From Vibrio sp. (lineage in GTDB: Bacteria; Pseudomonadota; Gammaproteobacteria; Enterobacterales; Vibrionaceae): a DNA stretch of 64,000 nucleotides. This document shows, piece by piece, positions 29,344 through 39,824 of this stretch. The position numbers were made by a program, and so were the translations under genes. Below the pieces are notes generated by a model. That model did not search any database, was not told where the DNA came from, and was given only the letters and a program-made list of their open reading frames with translations. The stretch spans positions 62,001 through 126,000 of the forward strand of contig JAOICL010000002.1 in NCBI GenBank assembly GCA_028131545.1, given 5' to 3'. Positions within the stretch are counted from its first letter, which is position 1. Every line of letters begins with the position of its first letter.

Positions 29344-30276
29344 ATGACAGAAACAAATAAAGAACTGACGAAAGCACAGCAATATAATTTCAACAAGCTG
29401 CAAAAGCGCATTCGACGTAATACAGGTCAGGCTATTGCTGACTTTAACATGATCGAAGATGGCGATCGCATCATGGTTTGTTTATCTGGTGGTAAAGACA
29501 GCTTTACAATGCTTGATATTCTCATGAGCTTACAAAAAAGTGCACCTGTAAACTTTGAGCTGATCGCAGTCAATTTAGATCAGAAGCAGCCTGGTTTCCC
29601 TGAACATATCTTACCTGAATATTTAGATCAAATAGGTATTCAATATAAAATTGTTGAGGAAGATACCTACTCTATCGTTAAAGATAAAGTTCCTGAAGGT
29701 AAAACAACTTGCTCTCTGTGTTCACGTTTACGTCGTGGTATCTTATATAAAACAGCGAAACAGCTCGGTGCAACTAAAATTGCGCTTGGGCATCACCGAG
29801 ATGACATTATAGAAACGTTATTTTTGAATATGTTTCATGGTGGTAAAATGAAAGGGATGCCACCTAAACTCGTATCAGATAATGGTGAGCACGTTGTGAT
29901 TCGTCCACTCGCTTACTGCCGAGAGAAAGATATTATTAAGTTTTCTGAGATGAGACAATATCCAATCATCCCATGTAACTTATGTGGTTCCCAACCTAAC
30001 CTTCAACGTCAAAATATTAAGCATATGTTGAACACTTGGGATAAACAATTCCCAGGCAGAATTGAAACAATGTTTACTGCGATGCAAAATGTGGTACCAA
30101 GTCACTTAGCAGATTTTGATTTATTTGATTTCAAATCAATTAATAGTGATTCTGGAGTCATTAACGGCGGTGATATTGGTTTCGATAAAGAAGAACTACC
30201 GATAGTCGCTTCACCACAAGAAGACAATGTTCACTCTTTCGACCCAAATTTATCGTTAGATATTAAAAACCTCTAA
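29344..30276 (+). CDS. ttcA: tRNA 2-thiocytidine(32) synthetase
   Basis: Iron-sulphur enzyme that puts sulphur on C32 of certain tRNAs. The 310 residues have the PP-loop SGGKDS (residues 48-53), the CxxC pair Cys123/Cys126 in [11 protein letters not shown], and a second pair Cys211/Cys214 in PCNLCGSQ that contributes to the cluster. [11 protein letters not shown] is also typical. I use the ATG at 29344; a TTG nine bases upstream is also in frame. The C-terminal 30 residues are acidic and variable. A bidirectional terminator follows. Confidence 0.96.
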   Translation: MTETNKELTKAQQYNFNKLQKRIRRNTGQAIADFNMIEDGDRIMVCLSGGKDSFTMLDILMSLQKSAPVNFELIAVNLDQKQPGFPEHILPEYLDQIGIQYKIVEEDTYSIVKDKVPEGKTTCSLCSRLRRGILYKTAKQLGATKIALGHHRDDIIETLFLNMFHGGKMKGMPPKLVSDNGEHVVIRPLAYCREKDIIKFSEMRQYPIIPCNLCGSQPNLQRQNIKHMLNTWDKQFPGRIETMFTAMQNVVPSHLADFDLFDFKSINSDSGVINGGDIGFDKEELPIVASPQEDNVHSFDPNLSLDIKNL

Positions 30277-30287
30277 CAATAAATAAT

Positions 30288-30322
30288 AAAAAAGCCAGAT
30301 TCCATAAAGTCTGGCTTTTTTT
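30288..30322. terminator. Bidirectional terminator between ttcA and DUF2987 gene
   Basis: The 12 bp stem AAAAAAGCCAGA pairs with TCTGGCTTTTTT. A and T runs on the two sides serve both convergent genes. Confidence 0.93.
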
Positions 30323-30335
30323 ATTTAAGTAAGTT

Positions 30336-30992
30336 TTATTTTGCAGCAGGAAGGTAAGGCAGTACTCGAGACGTTTCCATTGGTAAAGTAATGGTGCCCA
30401 GTTCTCCAAGTTCCTCAGCAGTAAATTGAAATTTACCATTTTGTACGGTCACAAGTTTTCCATTAGAGAACACAATGTCTCCTGGCTGTTTCACAGGAAA
30501 CTCTAGTGTTAACCCTTCTACATCCGGTGTAAACCAGCTTGCAAACATTCCACCGAGTTCAACAAGAATTGAATGCATTTGTGGAAGTAAATTTTCAATC
30601 GTTTCGCGCTTTACAGTACCTTGTAATGGTTCTTTGCTCATAACAACCATAGAAAAGTCACAACGTAACGCTTCTGGTGTTCTCACAAATACTAGGGGAT
30701 TAGCTTGTTTCAAATTAGCATCTAAAGGTACAAGAAGTTCGTTATACTTACTTACTTTTAATTCTTCATAATGTTCTTCTTTTTCCATCCATGTTTTTTC
30801 TATACGACACAACTCTTTATTCGCCGCATTAACAAAAAAGAATCCCACTTTTACATCATCATGCCCTTCGTTTCCATTCTGCTTCATATGTGTATGAAGT
30901 TTTGAATAAGTAAACATATATTCTTGAGCGCTTGAAGTAAAAGGCAAAAGTAATGCACTGCTTAGAATGAGCGAAGCTAATTTATTTTTCAT
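30336..30992 (-). CDS. DUF2987 domain exported protein
   Basis: A 218-residue protein with a clear signal peptide (MKNKLASLILSSALLLPFTSSA). The mature part contains two cysteines that may form a disulphide (ELCRIEK and LRCDFSMV). It is recognised as DUF2987, common in Vibrio and Shewanella; its function is unknown. It is the last gene of a three-gene minus-strand operon, and its start overlaps the end of the Bax-like gene by 11 bp. Confidence 0.85.
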   Translation of the reverse strand: MKNKLASLILSSALLLPFTSSAQEYMFTYSKLHTHMKQNGNEGHDDVKVGFFFVNAANKELCRIEKTWMEKEEHYEELKVSKYNELLVPLDANLKQANPLVFVRTPEALRCDFSMVVMSKEPLQGTVKRETIENLLPQMHSILVELGGMFASWFTPDVEGLTLEFPVKQPGDIVFSNGKLVTVQNGKFQFTAEELGELGTITLPMETSRVLPYLPAAK

Positions 30993-31881
30993 TACTGTAT
31001 ATCGTCCAGTATTTATTATTGTATCTGATCATTGATTGTAATTCTTGCACGTACTCTACTCCTCTTTCAGAGTAATGTAAAAGTCCCTCTGCAAGCTCCT
31101 TAGCCGCATCCGGTGAGTGTAAAGGTAATCCTTTACTTGCACGTTGACTGCGAATATTTCGTAATGAGCGATATGCTTTATTGCGATTAATATTCATAAA
31201 GTAACCATAAATAGACTCTTGAGGTGTATCAAAAGCGGCAACTTCATGAACCATACCTTCTGTTCTTTGTTTTGGAATTAATCCACAGCCCTTGGTATAA
31301 CACCATTGACCAAAGTAATTATTACCTTCTCGAACAAATCTGGATGTACCCCAAGCCGATTCATTAGCGGCTTGAGATAGGACTAATGCTTCAGGTATCA
31401 CATCTACATGAGAAAGTAATAATTTAAACCAATCATTTGAAAGGTTGTTGTCATCAAATTTTACTTTATATTGAGTGGATATGAGTTTTAAGAGCTCTAA
31501 TTCATGACGCGCTAACGTTTTGTTAGCATCCAAATTTCCCCAAAGACCAATAATAAATGTTCTTTCTTTTATTACTCTAGAATTCTCTAAAGCGACCCCG
31601 TCTTTAAGGTATTCAAAGAATGCCCTTTTTTTTGTATTAACATCGGAGATATTATCAAAGCGTTTAAAGCTACTCACCTTATTCCCAGCGGTAGTTACTC
31701 TTATGCTATTGGATAAATAGGGAAGAGAAAAATCCACCGTGTGTTTTTTCTCTTCATCTACACGCGTTAATACGCCTGAATTCGTACTCTCTTCCTTCTG
31801 TTCTTTTTGTGTTTGCTCGATCCTTGAGTCACTACAACCAACAACCATCGTTGCCAGTGCAAATAGGACTCTTTTACGCAT
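30982..31881 (-). CDS. Bax-like glucosaminidase domain lipoprotein
   Basis: Probable peptidoglycan-acting enzyme (N-acetylglucosaminidase fold) resembling E. coli Bax. Residues from about 160 carry PEALVLSQAANESAWGTSRF with the catalytic glutamate, then NNYFGQWCYTKGCG and the tail YVQELQSMIRYN. From the ATG at 31881 the N-terminus is MRKRVLFALATMVVGCSD, a lipoprotein signal with lipobox VVGC. AGAGG lies 7 bases upstream of this ATG. A longer frame back to 31926 has no such support. It overlaps the upstream membrane gene by 8 bp. Confidence 0.85.
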   Translation of the reverse strand: MRKRVLFALATMVVGCSDSRIEQTQKEQKEESTNSGVLTRVDEEKKHTVDFSLPYLSNSIRVTTAGNKVSSFKRFDNISDVNTKKRAFFEYLKDGVALENSRVIKERTFIIGLWGNLDANKTLARHELELLKLISTQYKVKFDDNNLSNDWFKLLLSHVDVIPEALVLSQAANESAWGTSRFVREGNNYFGQWCYTKGCGLIPKQRTEGMVHEVAAFDTPQESIYGYFMNINRNKAYRSLRNIRSQRASKGLPLHSPDAAKELAEGLLHYSERGVEYVQELQSMIRYNNKYWTIYSNEK

Positions 31882-32704
31882 CAAATACCTCTGATTCATT
31901 TTTCTTAGATGGACCTGAATCACCATCAGAATAAGTTAATACTTTCACTCGAACGCCAAACATTTCTCTGTATATTATGGCTTTAATATGAAGACTGAAC
32001 GGCAAAGCGAACATAAAGCCAGCCCCATAGGTAAAGAAGCCAAGAGCAAATGAGAAGGCAATAACCATGTATAGAATAAAGATAGCAAAGAATTTTTTAT
32101 TTACGGCTCTAAATGATACCCACAACGCCTTCGTCAGGGGTAACTTTTTATCGGCAATCAACAAATAGTATTGATGTAACGTAATCGTAAAATAAAAGGA
32201 AATCAGAGAAGACAATTGACCAAATATACCTTGTATAACCAAAGCAAGTAATGTCGCGCCAATGATGGCAACGGTAAATTGGAGCCCTTTAGTGATATCC
32301 AATAACTTTGTTTTGAGTCCAACACTATGTGATAGCGCCATCAAACTAACACCGGCAAAAAATGGTGCAGTGATCACCTCTAAACTAAAGTTAGCAATCA
32401 TTAATGCATTAACAAAATAAATGGCTTGCTCAGCATCACCTTGGTTTGCCTCTTCTTGTTGCATACTTAATAAAAAGTTATCAATGTATGCTGCATCAAT
32501 TCCTTGCAGTTGCATAGCAATAATAACAATCGCAACTTGGAGAACAACGAGTAAAATATTGGCTGGTAAAAATGAAAGGAAATGCTTAAAGGTTAATCCC
32601 CAAGCTTCTTGCAGCACTTTCACGGGACTTAAAGTATATTGTCCATTCAACGCAGTATCGATGTTGCCACCAATACTCACTTCTCTTTCTGTTGGTTGTG
32701 TCAT
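31874..32704 (-). CDS. Predicted polytopic membrane protein
   Basis: A 276-residue protein I do not assign to a named family. After about 45 soluble residues there are roughly six hydrophobic segments (for example FLPANILLVVLQVAIVIIAM and FFAIFILYMVIAFSFALGFF), in a layout like small glycerophosphoryl-phosphodiesterase-type or DUF975-type membrane domains. The start at 32704 (MTQPTEREV) has AGGGA 6 bases upstream. It is first in an overlapping operon with the Bax-like lipoprotein and the DUF2987 protein, so an envelope role is likely. Confidence 0.75.
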   Translation of the reverse strand: MTQPTEREVSIGGNIDTALNGQYTLSPVKVLQEAWGLTFKHFLSFLPANILLVVLQVAIVIIAMQLQGIDAAYIDNFLLSMQQEEANQGDAEQAIYFVNALMIANFSLEVITAPFFAGVSLMALSHSVGLKTKLLDITKGLQFTVAIIGATLLALVIQGIFGQLSSLISFYFTITLHQYYLLIADKKLPLTKALWVSFRAVNKKFFAIFILYMVIAFSFALGFFTYGAGFMFALPFSLHIKAIIYREMFGVRVKVLTYSDGDSGPSKKNESEVFDA

Positions 32705-32988
32705 TTTTTTCCCTAAAGACTCTCTTAGATTTCTAACGATTATATAACGAAATGACAAGTAGGGACATATAGCTATAAAAAATCAGTCATAACCCTCTTC
32801 TGAATCACTGAGCAAAGCTAAGCTGTTACTTGACGATGCTGAAAGATTGACCATAATTAGTTAAGTTTCAATAAAATATGACTATTTATAATCATATAAG
32901 CCTTCTTTTTTTATTCATTTACTATTACTATCTCGCGATGATTTTTTATAGTATGTGCCATTAAATTGGCCTGGGGGAGATAACAGTC

Positions 32989-34107
32989 TTGAACACAAAC
33001 ATTGATGAGAATAAACCCGTTATTCAACTTAAAGGGATTAGCAAAAGTTTTGATCAAAAAGTCATAATAGAAGACTTTGATTTGGATATTCAACATGGTG
33101 AATTTCTTACCATTCTAGGGCCATCTGGCTGTGGTAAAACAACCGTATTAAGAATGATCGCTGGGTTTGAATCCGTCGATAAAGGCTCAATTACATTAGC
33201 TGAACAAGATGTCACGGATCTTCCACCGGAAGAACGTCATGTCAATACCGTCTTTCAAAGCTACGCTCTTTTCCCACACATGACGGTGTATGAAAATGTT
33301 GCTTTTGGCCTCAAAATGCAACACATCCCTCAAAGCGAAATAGAACCAAGAGTCAATGAAGCTCTAGAAATGGTTCAGCTTCAACATATGGCACATCGTA
33401 AGCCTCATCAATTATCAGGTGGTCAACAGCAAAGAATAGCGATCGCACGGGCTGTTGTGAATAAACCTAAAGTGTTATTACTGGATGAATCTCTATCAGC
33501 ACTTGATTACAAGTTGCGTAAACAAATGCAAACCGAATTGAAACAGTTGCAAAGACAACTGGGGATTACTTTTATTTTTGTCACTCACGATCAAGAAGAA
33601 GCCCTATCGATGTCCGATAGAATTATCGTTCTTAAAGACGGTAAAATTGAACAAGATGGTTCCCCTAAAGAAATATATGAAGAACCTAAGAATTTATTTG
33701 TTGCTAAGTTCATTGGGGAAATTAACGTATTTGATGCAACCATTGTTGAACAAACATCTAAAGAAACCGTCATTGCAGAAATAGAAGGCATTAAAGCGAC
33801 CATTCATTACAGCAACGTAAATTGTAAACAAGGTGATCAAATACAAGTATTACTTCGCCCTGAAGATATCAAACTTGAAGAAATCAATGAGAATGAGCAA
33901 AAAGGCATTACGGGTCACGTCATTGATAGAACTTATAAAGGGATGACTTTAGATTCCATCGTTGAATTGGATTCAGGACTAAAAGTGATGGTCAGTGAGT
34001 TCTTTAATGAAGACGACCCAGATGTTGATCATTCTTTAGGTCAAAAAGTTGCGGTAACCTGGATTGAGAGTTGGGAGGTGGTACTTGATGACGTCCAGTC
34101 GGTTTAA
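32989..34107 (+). CDS. potA: Spermidine/putrescine ABC transporter ATPase
   Basis: ATP-binding subunit that energises polyamine uptake. The 372 residues have Walker [10 protein letters not shown], signature LSGGQQQR, Walker [13 protein letters not shown] and the H-loop THDQEEA. A C-terminal TOBE domain with [11 protein letters not shown] follows. It starts with TTG at 32989, preceded by GGGGGAGA at a 9-base spacing; no ATG fits the conserved N-terminus ([11 protein letters not shown]). potB overlaps its end by 20 bp. Confidence 0.95.
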   Translation: MNTNIDENKPVIQLKGISKSFDQKVIIEDFDLDIQHGEFLTILGPSGCGKTTVLRMIAGFESVDKGSITLAEQDVTDLPPEERHVNTVFQSYALFPHMTVYENVAFGLKMQHIPQSEIEPRVNEALEMVQLQHMAHRKPHQLSGGQQQRIAIARAVVNKPKVLLLDESLSALDYKLRKQMQTELKQLQRQLGITFIFVTHDQEEALSMSDRIIVLKDGKIEQDGSPKEIYEEPKNLFVAKFIGEINVFDATIVEQTSKETVIAEIEGIKATIHYSNVNCKQGDQIQVLLRPEDIKLEEINENEQKGITGHVIDRTYKGMTLDSIVELDSGLKVMVSEFFNEDDPDVDHSLGQKVAVTWIESWEVVLDDVQSV

Positions 34108-34951
34108 TTTAAAAAACGCCATCATTGCTTTAATCGTCATTTGGCTTGGATTATTTGTCCTAATACCCAATGCTATGATTATAGCGACCAGCTTTTTGAC
34201 AAGAGATGAAGCCAACTTAATTGAGCTTACCTTTACGTTAGATAATTACACGCGATTGTTTGACCCACTGTATGCCAAGGTACTTGGCCATTCATTTTAT
34301 ATGGCAACGATTGCGACTCTAATTTGTCTTGTTATTGGGTACCCATTCGCTTACATCGTGACAAAAATGCCAGAAAAGATGCGTCCAATTATGCTTTTTT
34401 TGGTCATCATTCCTTTCTGGACTAACTCACTAATTCGTACATACGGTCTTAAGATTGTTCTCGGTACTCAAGGTGTTTTTAATAAAACATTAATCTATCT
34501 CGACATCATTGATCGCCCAATTCGAATTATGTATACCGAATCTGCGGTGATGATTGGATTGGTCTATATCCTTCTCCCTTTTATGATTTTACCTTTGTAT
34601 TCAGCGATTGAAAAATTGGATCATACGTATATAGAAGCCGCAAAAGACTTAGGGGCAAGTAAACTCCAAACCTTCACAAAGGTAATTTTACCCTTAACTA
34701 TGCCCGGCATAATTGGTGGTTGCTTGTTAGTACTATTACCTGCATTAGGCATGTTTTATATCTCCGATTTATTAGGCGGTGCTAAAAACCTATTGATTGG
34801 TAATGTAATCAAAAGCCAAGTATTAAACGCGCGAGATTGGCCATTTGGTTCCGCAACCAGTATTGCTCTGACCTTTGCAATGGCAATCCTACTTTATGCT
34901 TATTACAAAGCTGGTAAGTTAATGAATAAGAAAGTGGATCTAGAATCATGA
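34088..34951 (+). CDS. potB: Spermidine/putrescine ABC transporter permease PotB
   Basis: Inner-membrane permease of 287 residues with six helices. The ATPase-contact EAA loop is [26 protein letters not shown] use the ATG at 34088 ([10 protein letters not shown]), with GGAGG 10 bases ahead inside the potA end. Its stop overlaps the potC start by 4 bp (ATGA). Confidence 0.95.
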   Translation: MTSSRFNLKNAIIALIVIWLGLFVLIPNAMIIATSFLTRDEANLIELTFTLDNYTRLFDPLYAKVLGHSFYMATIATLICLVIGYPFAYIVTKMPEKMRPIMLFLVIIPFWTNSLIRTYGLKIVLGTQGVFNKTLIYLDIIDRPIRIMYTESAVMIGLVYILLPFMILPLYSAIEKLDHTYIEAAKDLGASKLQTFTKVILPLTMPGIIGGCLLVLLPALGMFYISDLLGGAKNLLIGNVIKSQVLNARDWPFGSATSIALTFAMAILLYAYYKAGKLMNKKVDLES

Positions 34952-35712
34952 AGAAATTTGTGAATACGAGCTTCATGAGCTTAGTGTATTTATTCCTATA
35001 CTTACCCATTTTTGTTCTTATTGTAAACTCATTCAATAACAATAAATTTGGGTTTAAATGGGGAGGATTTACTACAAAGTGGTATGAATCCCTAATGAAT
35101 AACGACAGTTTAATACAAGCTGCTTGGCACTCGATTAATATTGCTTTGTTTTCCGCCACAGCGGCGACCATTATTGGTAGCTTAACGGCAGTAGCGTTAT
35201 TTCGTTATCAATTCAAAGGTAAAAAGGCGGTGAATGGACTGCTTTTTATTGTCATGATGTCACCAGATATTGTGATGGCGATTTCATTCTTAGCCCTATT
35301 TCTCGTGATCGGTATTCAACTTGGTTTTATCACATTGTTAATAGCACACATTACTTTTTGTCTACCCTTCGTCGTCGTGACTGTGTATAGCCGATTAAAC
35401 GGTTTTGATGTAAAAATGTTAGAAGCGGCAAAGGATCTAGGTGCTAGTGAATGGGTTATTCTTAAACAAATCATTTTACCTTTGGCAAAGCCCGCTGTTG
35501 CCAGCGGCTGGTTACTCAGTTTTACACTATCCTTAGATGACGTCATTATCAGTTCATTTGTGACAGGGCCAACTTATGAAATTTTACCTTTAAAGATTTA
35601 TTCAATGGTAAAAGTTGGCGTCTCGCCAGAGGTGAATGCTTTAGCAACAATCATGTTGATTATATCTCTAATGTTAGTCGTAACGTCTCAGCTCATAGCC
35701 AAAGAAAAGTAG
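34948..35712 (+). CDS. potC: Spermidine/putrescine ABC transporter permease PotC
   Basis: Second permease subunit, 254 residues, six helices. The EAA loop is [25 protein letters not shown]. The N-terminal YLFLYLPIFVLIVNSFN is typical of PotC. A 101 bp gap with a small GC-rich hairpin (CCGTC-AG-GACGG, 35766-35777) separates it from potD and could tune potD expression. Confidence 0.95.
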   Translation: MKKFVNTSFMSLVYLFLYLPIFVLIVNSFNNNKFGFKWGGFTTKWYESLMNNDSLIQAAWHSINIALFSATAATIIGSLTAVALFRYQFKGKKAVNGLLFIVMMSPDIVMAISFLALFLVIGIQLGFITLLIAHITFCLPFVVVTVYSRLNGFDVKMLEAAKDLGASEWVILKQIILPLAKPAVASGWLLSFTLSLDDVIISSFVTGPTYEILPLKIYSMVKVGVSPEVNALATIMLIISLMLVVTSQLIAKEK

Positions 35713-35813
35713 TGATTATCAATACATAGGATGGCTTGACTGTATTGCCATCTCGTTTTTAAATCCCGTCAGGACGGTGGACACCCTACTCTTATATAGG
35801 TTGAAAATATTTT

Positions 35814-36848
35814 ATGAAAAAGTTAACAACTCTTAGTGCATTAATTACAGCATCTTTACTCTCTTCTGGAGCGATGGCTGCAGATGAAGAACTGTACTTT
35901 TATAATTGGTCTGAATATATTCCGAATGAAATATTAAAAGATTTCACTAAAGAGACTGGCATTAAAGTCATTTACTCTACGTATGAGTCAAATGAAAGTA
36001 TGTACGCAAAATTGAAAACACAAGGTAAAGGCTACGATCTAGTCGTACCATCGACTTACTTTGTGTCTAAAATGCGTAAAGAAAACATGCTGCAACCTAT
36101 TGATAAAAAACAGTTGTCGAACTTTAAACATTTAGATTCAAATTACTTAGATAAGCCATTTGACCCAGGTAATACTTACTCTATACCTTACATTTGGGGT
36201 GCTACGGGCATTGGTTACAATGCAGAAATGGTGGATGGTAAACAATTTACACAATGGGCTGATTTATGGTCAGCAGATTGGGAAGGCCAATTAATGGTTA
36301 TGGATGACCCTAGAGAGCTATTCCATATCGCATTAACAAAGTTAGGTTACTCTCCTAATACCACCAACCCTGATGAAATTAAAGCCGCGTATAATGAACT
36401 TAAAAAACTCATGCCCAATGTTTTAGTCTTTAATTCTGATAACCCAGCAACACCTTATCTCGCCGGTGAAACGCCAGTGGGTATGATCTGGAATGGTTCA
36501 GCATACGCTGCTCGCCAAGAAGGTGCTCAAATCAATGTGGCTTGGCCAGATAAAGGTACTGTATTCTGGATGGATAGCATCTCTATTCCATCTGGTGCAA
36601 AAAACGTAGATGCCGCACATAAAATGATTGATTATCTACTTCGCCCTGAAAATGCAGCCAAAATTGCTGTCGAAATTGGCTACCCAACCCCTGTTAAGGG
36701 AGCTTACCCTCTATTACCAAAAGAGTTTGCTGAAGATGAAATGATCTTCCCGCCTCAAAAAGTGATGGACTCAGGTACTTGGCAGGATGAAGTCGGTGAG
36801 GCATCAGTCTTATATGAAGAGTACTTCCAAAAATTGAAAGTAAATTAA
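35814..36848 (+). CDS. potD: Spermidine/putrescine-binding periplasmic protein
   Basis: Periplasmic receptor that delivers polyamines to PotBC. The 344 residues begin with a signal peptide ending AMA-ADEE. YFYNWSEYIPNEIL and a Trp/Asp-rich binding cleft (IWGATGIGYN, MIWNGSAYAA, VFWMDSISIPSGAKN) follow, as in PotD. The order potABCD is as in E. coli. A hairpin containing an exact matS site lies 18 bp after the stop. Confidence 0.96.
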   Translation: MKKLTTLSALITASLLSSGAMAADEELYFYNWSEYIPNEILKDFTKETGIKVIYSTYESNESMYAKLKTQGKGYDLVVPSTYFVSKMRKENMLQPIDKKQLSNFKHLDSNYLDKPFDPGNTYSIPYIWGATGIGYNAEMVDGKQFTQWADLWSADWEGQLMVMDDPRELFHIALTKLGYSPNTTNPDEIKAAYNELKKLMPNVLVFNSDNPATPYLAGETPVGMIWNGSAYAARQEGAQINVAWPDKGTVFWMDSISIPSGAKNVDAAHKMIDYLLRPENAAKIAVEIGYPTPVKGAYPLLPKEFAEDEMIFPPQKVMDSGTWQDEVGEASVLYEEYFQKLKVN

Positions 36849-36866
36849 AGCGTATCGAATCTATAA

Positions 36867-36891
36867 AGGGAGTGACACTGTCACTCCCTTT
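36867..36891. terminator. Hairpin after potD that contains an exact matS site
   Basis: AAGGGAGTGACA pairs with the other arm across a single central base, giving a 12 bp stem. The core GTGACACTGTCAC (36872-36884) is an exact match to matS. The hairpin is followed by TTCACTTTTAC, a poor T tract. It could act as a weak terminator for potD, as a MatP site, or both. Confidence 0.75.
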
Positions 36892-36928
36892 CACTTTTAC
36901 GACCACTCAAATGACATGACTATCTGAA

Positions 36929-37663
36929 CTAAATAGCTGATGCCGTCCTTTGTAAATACAATAATTCTTCAACTAATGTAGAAACTTCAACACTGGCTGG
37001 ACCATACCGCTTTTCATCAAATTCACTTTCTATCGCACTAGGCTCTAAATTTATCTCCATCGTATGCGCTCCACTGGCTTTAGCATTATGGATAAAACCC
37101 GCTGCAGGATAAACGACTCCAGAAGTCCCTATCGATAAAAATAAATCACATTCTTCTAGCAAGGAATTGATCTCGCCTACTTTGATCGGCATTTCACCAA
37201 ACCAAACTACGTGTGGTCTAAGTTGTGCAGGAATTTGGCAGCAATGACACAAATCATCAATGAGTATATCTTCATGTTGAGAAAAGACTTGGTTAGATTG
37301 TGGGCATCGAGCTTTCAATAACTCACCATGCATGTGTATAACACGGCGACTGCCTGCCCGTTCATGTAAATTATCAATATTTTGAGTCACTATGGTTACT
37401 TGGCCATCAAGAAATCTTTCCAATTTACTCAAAGCAAGATGAGCAGCATTTGGCGCAATGTGAGAAGCCAATAAAGCTTGTCGCCTTTCATTATAAAACT
37501 GCTGAACTAATTTAGGGTTTCTTTCATAACCTTCAGGTGTTGCGACATCTTCAATACGATGAGACTCCCATAAGCCATCACTCGCTCTAAACGTACTAAT
37601 ACCTGATTCTGCTGAAATACCAGCGCCGGTAAGAATTACAATATTTTGATATGTTTTAGTCAT
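36929..37663 (-). CDS. cobB: NAD-dependent protein deacylase (sirtuin)
   Basis: Removes acetyl and probably succinyl groups from lysines using NAD+. The 244 residues have [10 protein letters not shown] (NAD binding), [12 protein letters not shown], catalytic His112 in IHMHGEL, and zinc-site cysteines CP and CHCC. Tyr57 and Arg60 in FYNERR are the pair linked to deacylation of succinyl-lysine in this class. An in-frame upstream extension to 37729 ([22 protein letters not shown]) could give a longer form, as E. coli makes two CobB forms. I use the conserved start MTKTYQNIV. It diverges from mobA. Confidence 0.92.
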   Translation of the reverse strand: MTKTYQNIVILTGAGISAESGISTFRASDGLWESHRIEDVATPEGYERNPKLVQQFYNERRQALLASHIAPNAAHLALSKLERFLDGQVTIVTQNIDNLHERAGSRRVIHMHGELLKARCPQSNQVFSQHEDILIDDLCHCCQIPAQLRPHVVWFGEMPIKVGEINSLLEECDLFLSIGTSGVVYPAAGFIHNAKASGAHTMEINLEPSAIESEFDEKRYGPASVEVSTLVEELLYLQRTASAI

Positions 37664-37827
37664 CCTGACCACTTTCCTTTTCCTAACTGCAGACATTCTA
37701 CAAGAACAAGACTCTTCATCAACACTCATCCTCTTTTTATGTTACCTAGATTGAATCTTTGAGTCGTATTTCCTGTTTTTACTGATACATTAATAGACAT
37801 TCAATTAAGATGTTAGAGAGTTATATT

Positions 37828-38403
37828 ATGATCGATATTAAATGGATGATTCTTGCCGGAGGTAAAGGATCTCGTTTAAATAACCAAGATAAAGGTTTAG
37901 TTATAGTGCATAATAAAACAATAGTTGAACATATTATCCATCAATTGAATGTTCCCAAGCACCAGCTTTTAATCAATGCCAATCGAAATCACTCAATCTA
38001 TGCTCAATATGCGACCGTAACCCCCGATCTATCGAATGATTACCTAGGTCCATTAGCAGGTATTCAATCTGGAATGTCTACGTGCGATACCGAATGGTTA
38101 GGAGTGTTACCCTGTGACGGGCCAAACTTACCGAAAGAATTTACCACGAAGATGCTCAATAACGTCAGTGCATCGAAAATACATATCGCCTTTGATGGTG
38201 AACATACACAACCAACTTACGCGGTGTACCACACCAGCTTACTCCCTGAGCTTAACGCCTTCTTAAAAGCTGGGCATCGTCGATTACAACAATTTCAAAA
38301 CAGTCACTCTCCTCACTTGATCGACTTTTCTCAAGACAAGAATGACTTTAAAAATATCAATACTCTGCAGGATTTAATTGACTATCAACAGCTCTCTTTA
38401 TAA
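37828..38403 (+). CDS. mobA: Molybdenum cofactor guanylyltransferase
   Basis: Joins GMP to molybdopterin to make the bis-MGD cofactor. The 191 residues have the nucleotidyltransferase motif ILAGGKGSRL, then QDKGLV, LINANRN, GPLAGIQSGM and PCDGPNLP. The start at 37828 (MIDIKWMIL) fits the family better than the ATG at 37810. It faces away from cobB. Confidence 0.93.
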   Translation: MIDIKWMILAGGKGSRLNNQDKGLVIVHNKTIVEHIIHQLNVPKHQLLINANRNHSIYAQYATVTPDLSNDYLGPLAGIQSGMSTCDTEWLGVLPCDGPNLPKEFTTKMLNNVSASKIHIAFDGEHTQPTYAVYHTSLLPELNAFLKAGHRRLQQFQNSHSPHLIDFSQDKNDFKNINTLQDLIDYQQLSL

Positions 38404-38440
38404 CCTTGTCATATTATTCCAATAACACCATGGTTATTTA

Positions 38441-38713
38441 ATGTCCCGCACGATTATTTACACGTATAAAGAAGAAGAAAAAACGCTGACTTTTTCTTAT
38501 CAAAAACACCACTCCATACATGAAGCCGTTGCTGAAGCTGAAGGTATAGATCTAACGAGTTATCTAAAAATGGAGCAACAAATAGAAGCCATTTCAGATA
38601 CTAAAGCCGTGAGAAACTATCGAGATAACCACTTTAGAAAATTAGGCTTTGGTAAAATTACTTTAAAACCTAAAGAAAACTTTGGTGTAGGTAAAAAACC
38701 TAAAACTAAATAG
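38441..38713 (+). CDS. DUF2960 family small protein
   Basis: A 90-residue basic cytoplasmic protein of unknown function, recognised as the Vibrio DUF2960 type by RTIIYTYKEEEKTLTFSY and AVAEAEGIDLTSYLKMEQQI. Its lysine-rich tail (GVGKKPKTK) may bind nucleic acid; that is only a guess. It lies 37 bp after mobA and ends at a bidirectional terminator. Confidence 0.75.
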   Translation: MSRTIIYTYKEEEKTLTFSYQKHHSIHEAVAEAEGIDLTSYLKMEQQIEAISDTKAVRNYRDNHFRKLGFGKITLKPKENFGVGKKPKTK

Positions 38714-38725
38714 TATTGAAAGCAC

Positions 38726-38760
38726 AAAAAAGCGCAGCTAGATTAGACTGCGCTTTTATT
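38726..38760. terminator. Bidirectional terminator between DUF2960 gene and nagK
   Basis: The stem AAAAGCGCAG pairs with CTGCGCTTTT across a 10-base loop, with A and T runs on both sides. Confidence 0.92.
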
Positions 38761-38777
38761 TTTTAGAGGGTAAAGCG

Positions 38778-39686
38778 TTATTTTATATTCAAGAACGCAG
38801 CACCACGAACACCACCTGCATCACCGTGTTTCGCTTTTATAATTTTAGGGCACGATGCAACTGAAAGTAGGTACTTTGGTATACGCTTTGGAAGCTCTTC
38901 ATACAGAAGTTCAAAGTTTGACAGACCACCACCAAGAACAACAGTATGTGGGTCATTTGCCGTAAAAATACCAGCGAAGCTAATTGCAACCATCTCAAGA
39001 AAACGTTCAACGTGCTCTTCTGCTTTAGTATCACCCGCTTTATGAGCAGTAATGATATCAATCGCTTTCTTTTTCTCGCCAAAGTAATGCTCATACAACA
39101 TTTCAAAACCGGTACCCGATAGGTAACGATCTAAACATCCTTTGTTTCCACAACCACAACCAAATAAAGGCGCATTATCACCTAAATGTAGCCATGCATC
39201 GAGAGGCAGTCGCATGTGGCCAACTTCACCACCGACATGATTTGCACCAGAGAACACTTTACCATTATAAACAAAGCCGCCACCAAAACCGGTACCAAGA
39301 ATTAACCCGAAAACCGACGGTTGATCTTGAAGTTCTTCATCCCATGCTTCTGAAAGTGCAAAACAGTTTGCATCATTTTCAATCACAACAGGTCGATTTA
39401 ATTTTTCTTCCAGATCTTTACGAAGTAGCTTGCCATTAGCTCCAGGAATATTAACCGTTAGTACAGCCGTTGTTTTAGCATCTTCCATACCTGGAATACC
39501 AATACCCACAGTTCCTGTACAATTAAATTCAGCATCGTATTTATTCACTAATCCAGCGACTGAATCCAGTAAAACGTCATAATTGTCAGTCGGCGTTGCA
39601 ACTCGTTCCGTTGCTACTCTTTCTAGTTTCTCGTTGAAAGCACCAAATTCAATTTTAGTACCGCCAATATCAAAGCCATAATACAT
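38778..39686 (-). CDS. nagK: N-acetylglucosamine kinase
   Basis: ROK-family kinase that phosphorylates GlcNAc recovered from chitin or cell-wall turnover. The 302 residues have [10 protein letters not shown] (ATP), [11 protein letters not shown] (catalytic Asp), [20 protein letters not shown] and the zinc motif [15 protein letters not shown]. The start at 39686 (MYYGFDIGG) has GGAGAG 6 bases upstream and equals the E. coli start. In E. coli nagK and cobB are also neighbours. Confidence 0.95.
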   Translation of the reverse strand: MYYGFDIGGTKIEFGAFNEKLERVATERVATPTDNYDVLLDSVAGLVNKYDAEFNCTGTVGIGIPGMEDAKTTAVLTVNIPGANGKLLRKDLEEKLNRPVVIENDANCFALSEAWDEELQDQPSVFGLILGTGFGGGFVYNGKVFSGANHVGGEVGHMRLPLDAWLHLGDNAPLFGCGCGNKGCLDRYLSGTGFEMLYEHYFGEKKKAIDIITAHKAGDTKAEEHVERFLEMVAISFAGIFTANDPHTVVLGGGLSNFELLYEELPKRIPKYLLSVASCPKIIKAKHGDAGGVRGAAFLNIK

Positions 39687-39824
39687 GTTATATCTCTCCA
39701 TAAACGCTTGCCGATAGAATACATGACCGCACTATAAACTCTTAAAATAGACCTCACAAAATTAGCAAAAATGTGAGGTGGCGCAAGCAAGTGTTTTTTT
39801 TATACAAACTTAATGCGCCTTAAA

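Noticed and set aside
33046..33060. TTTTGATCAAAAAGT in potA as an FNR box
   Set aside because: The half sites TTGAT and ATCAA overlap with no 4-base spacer, and the sequence is inside coding DNA.
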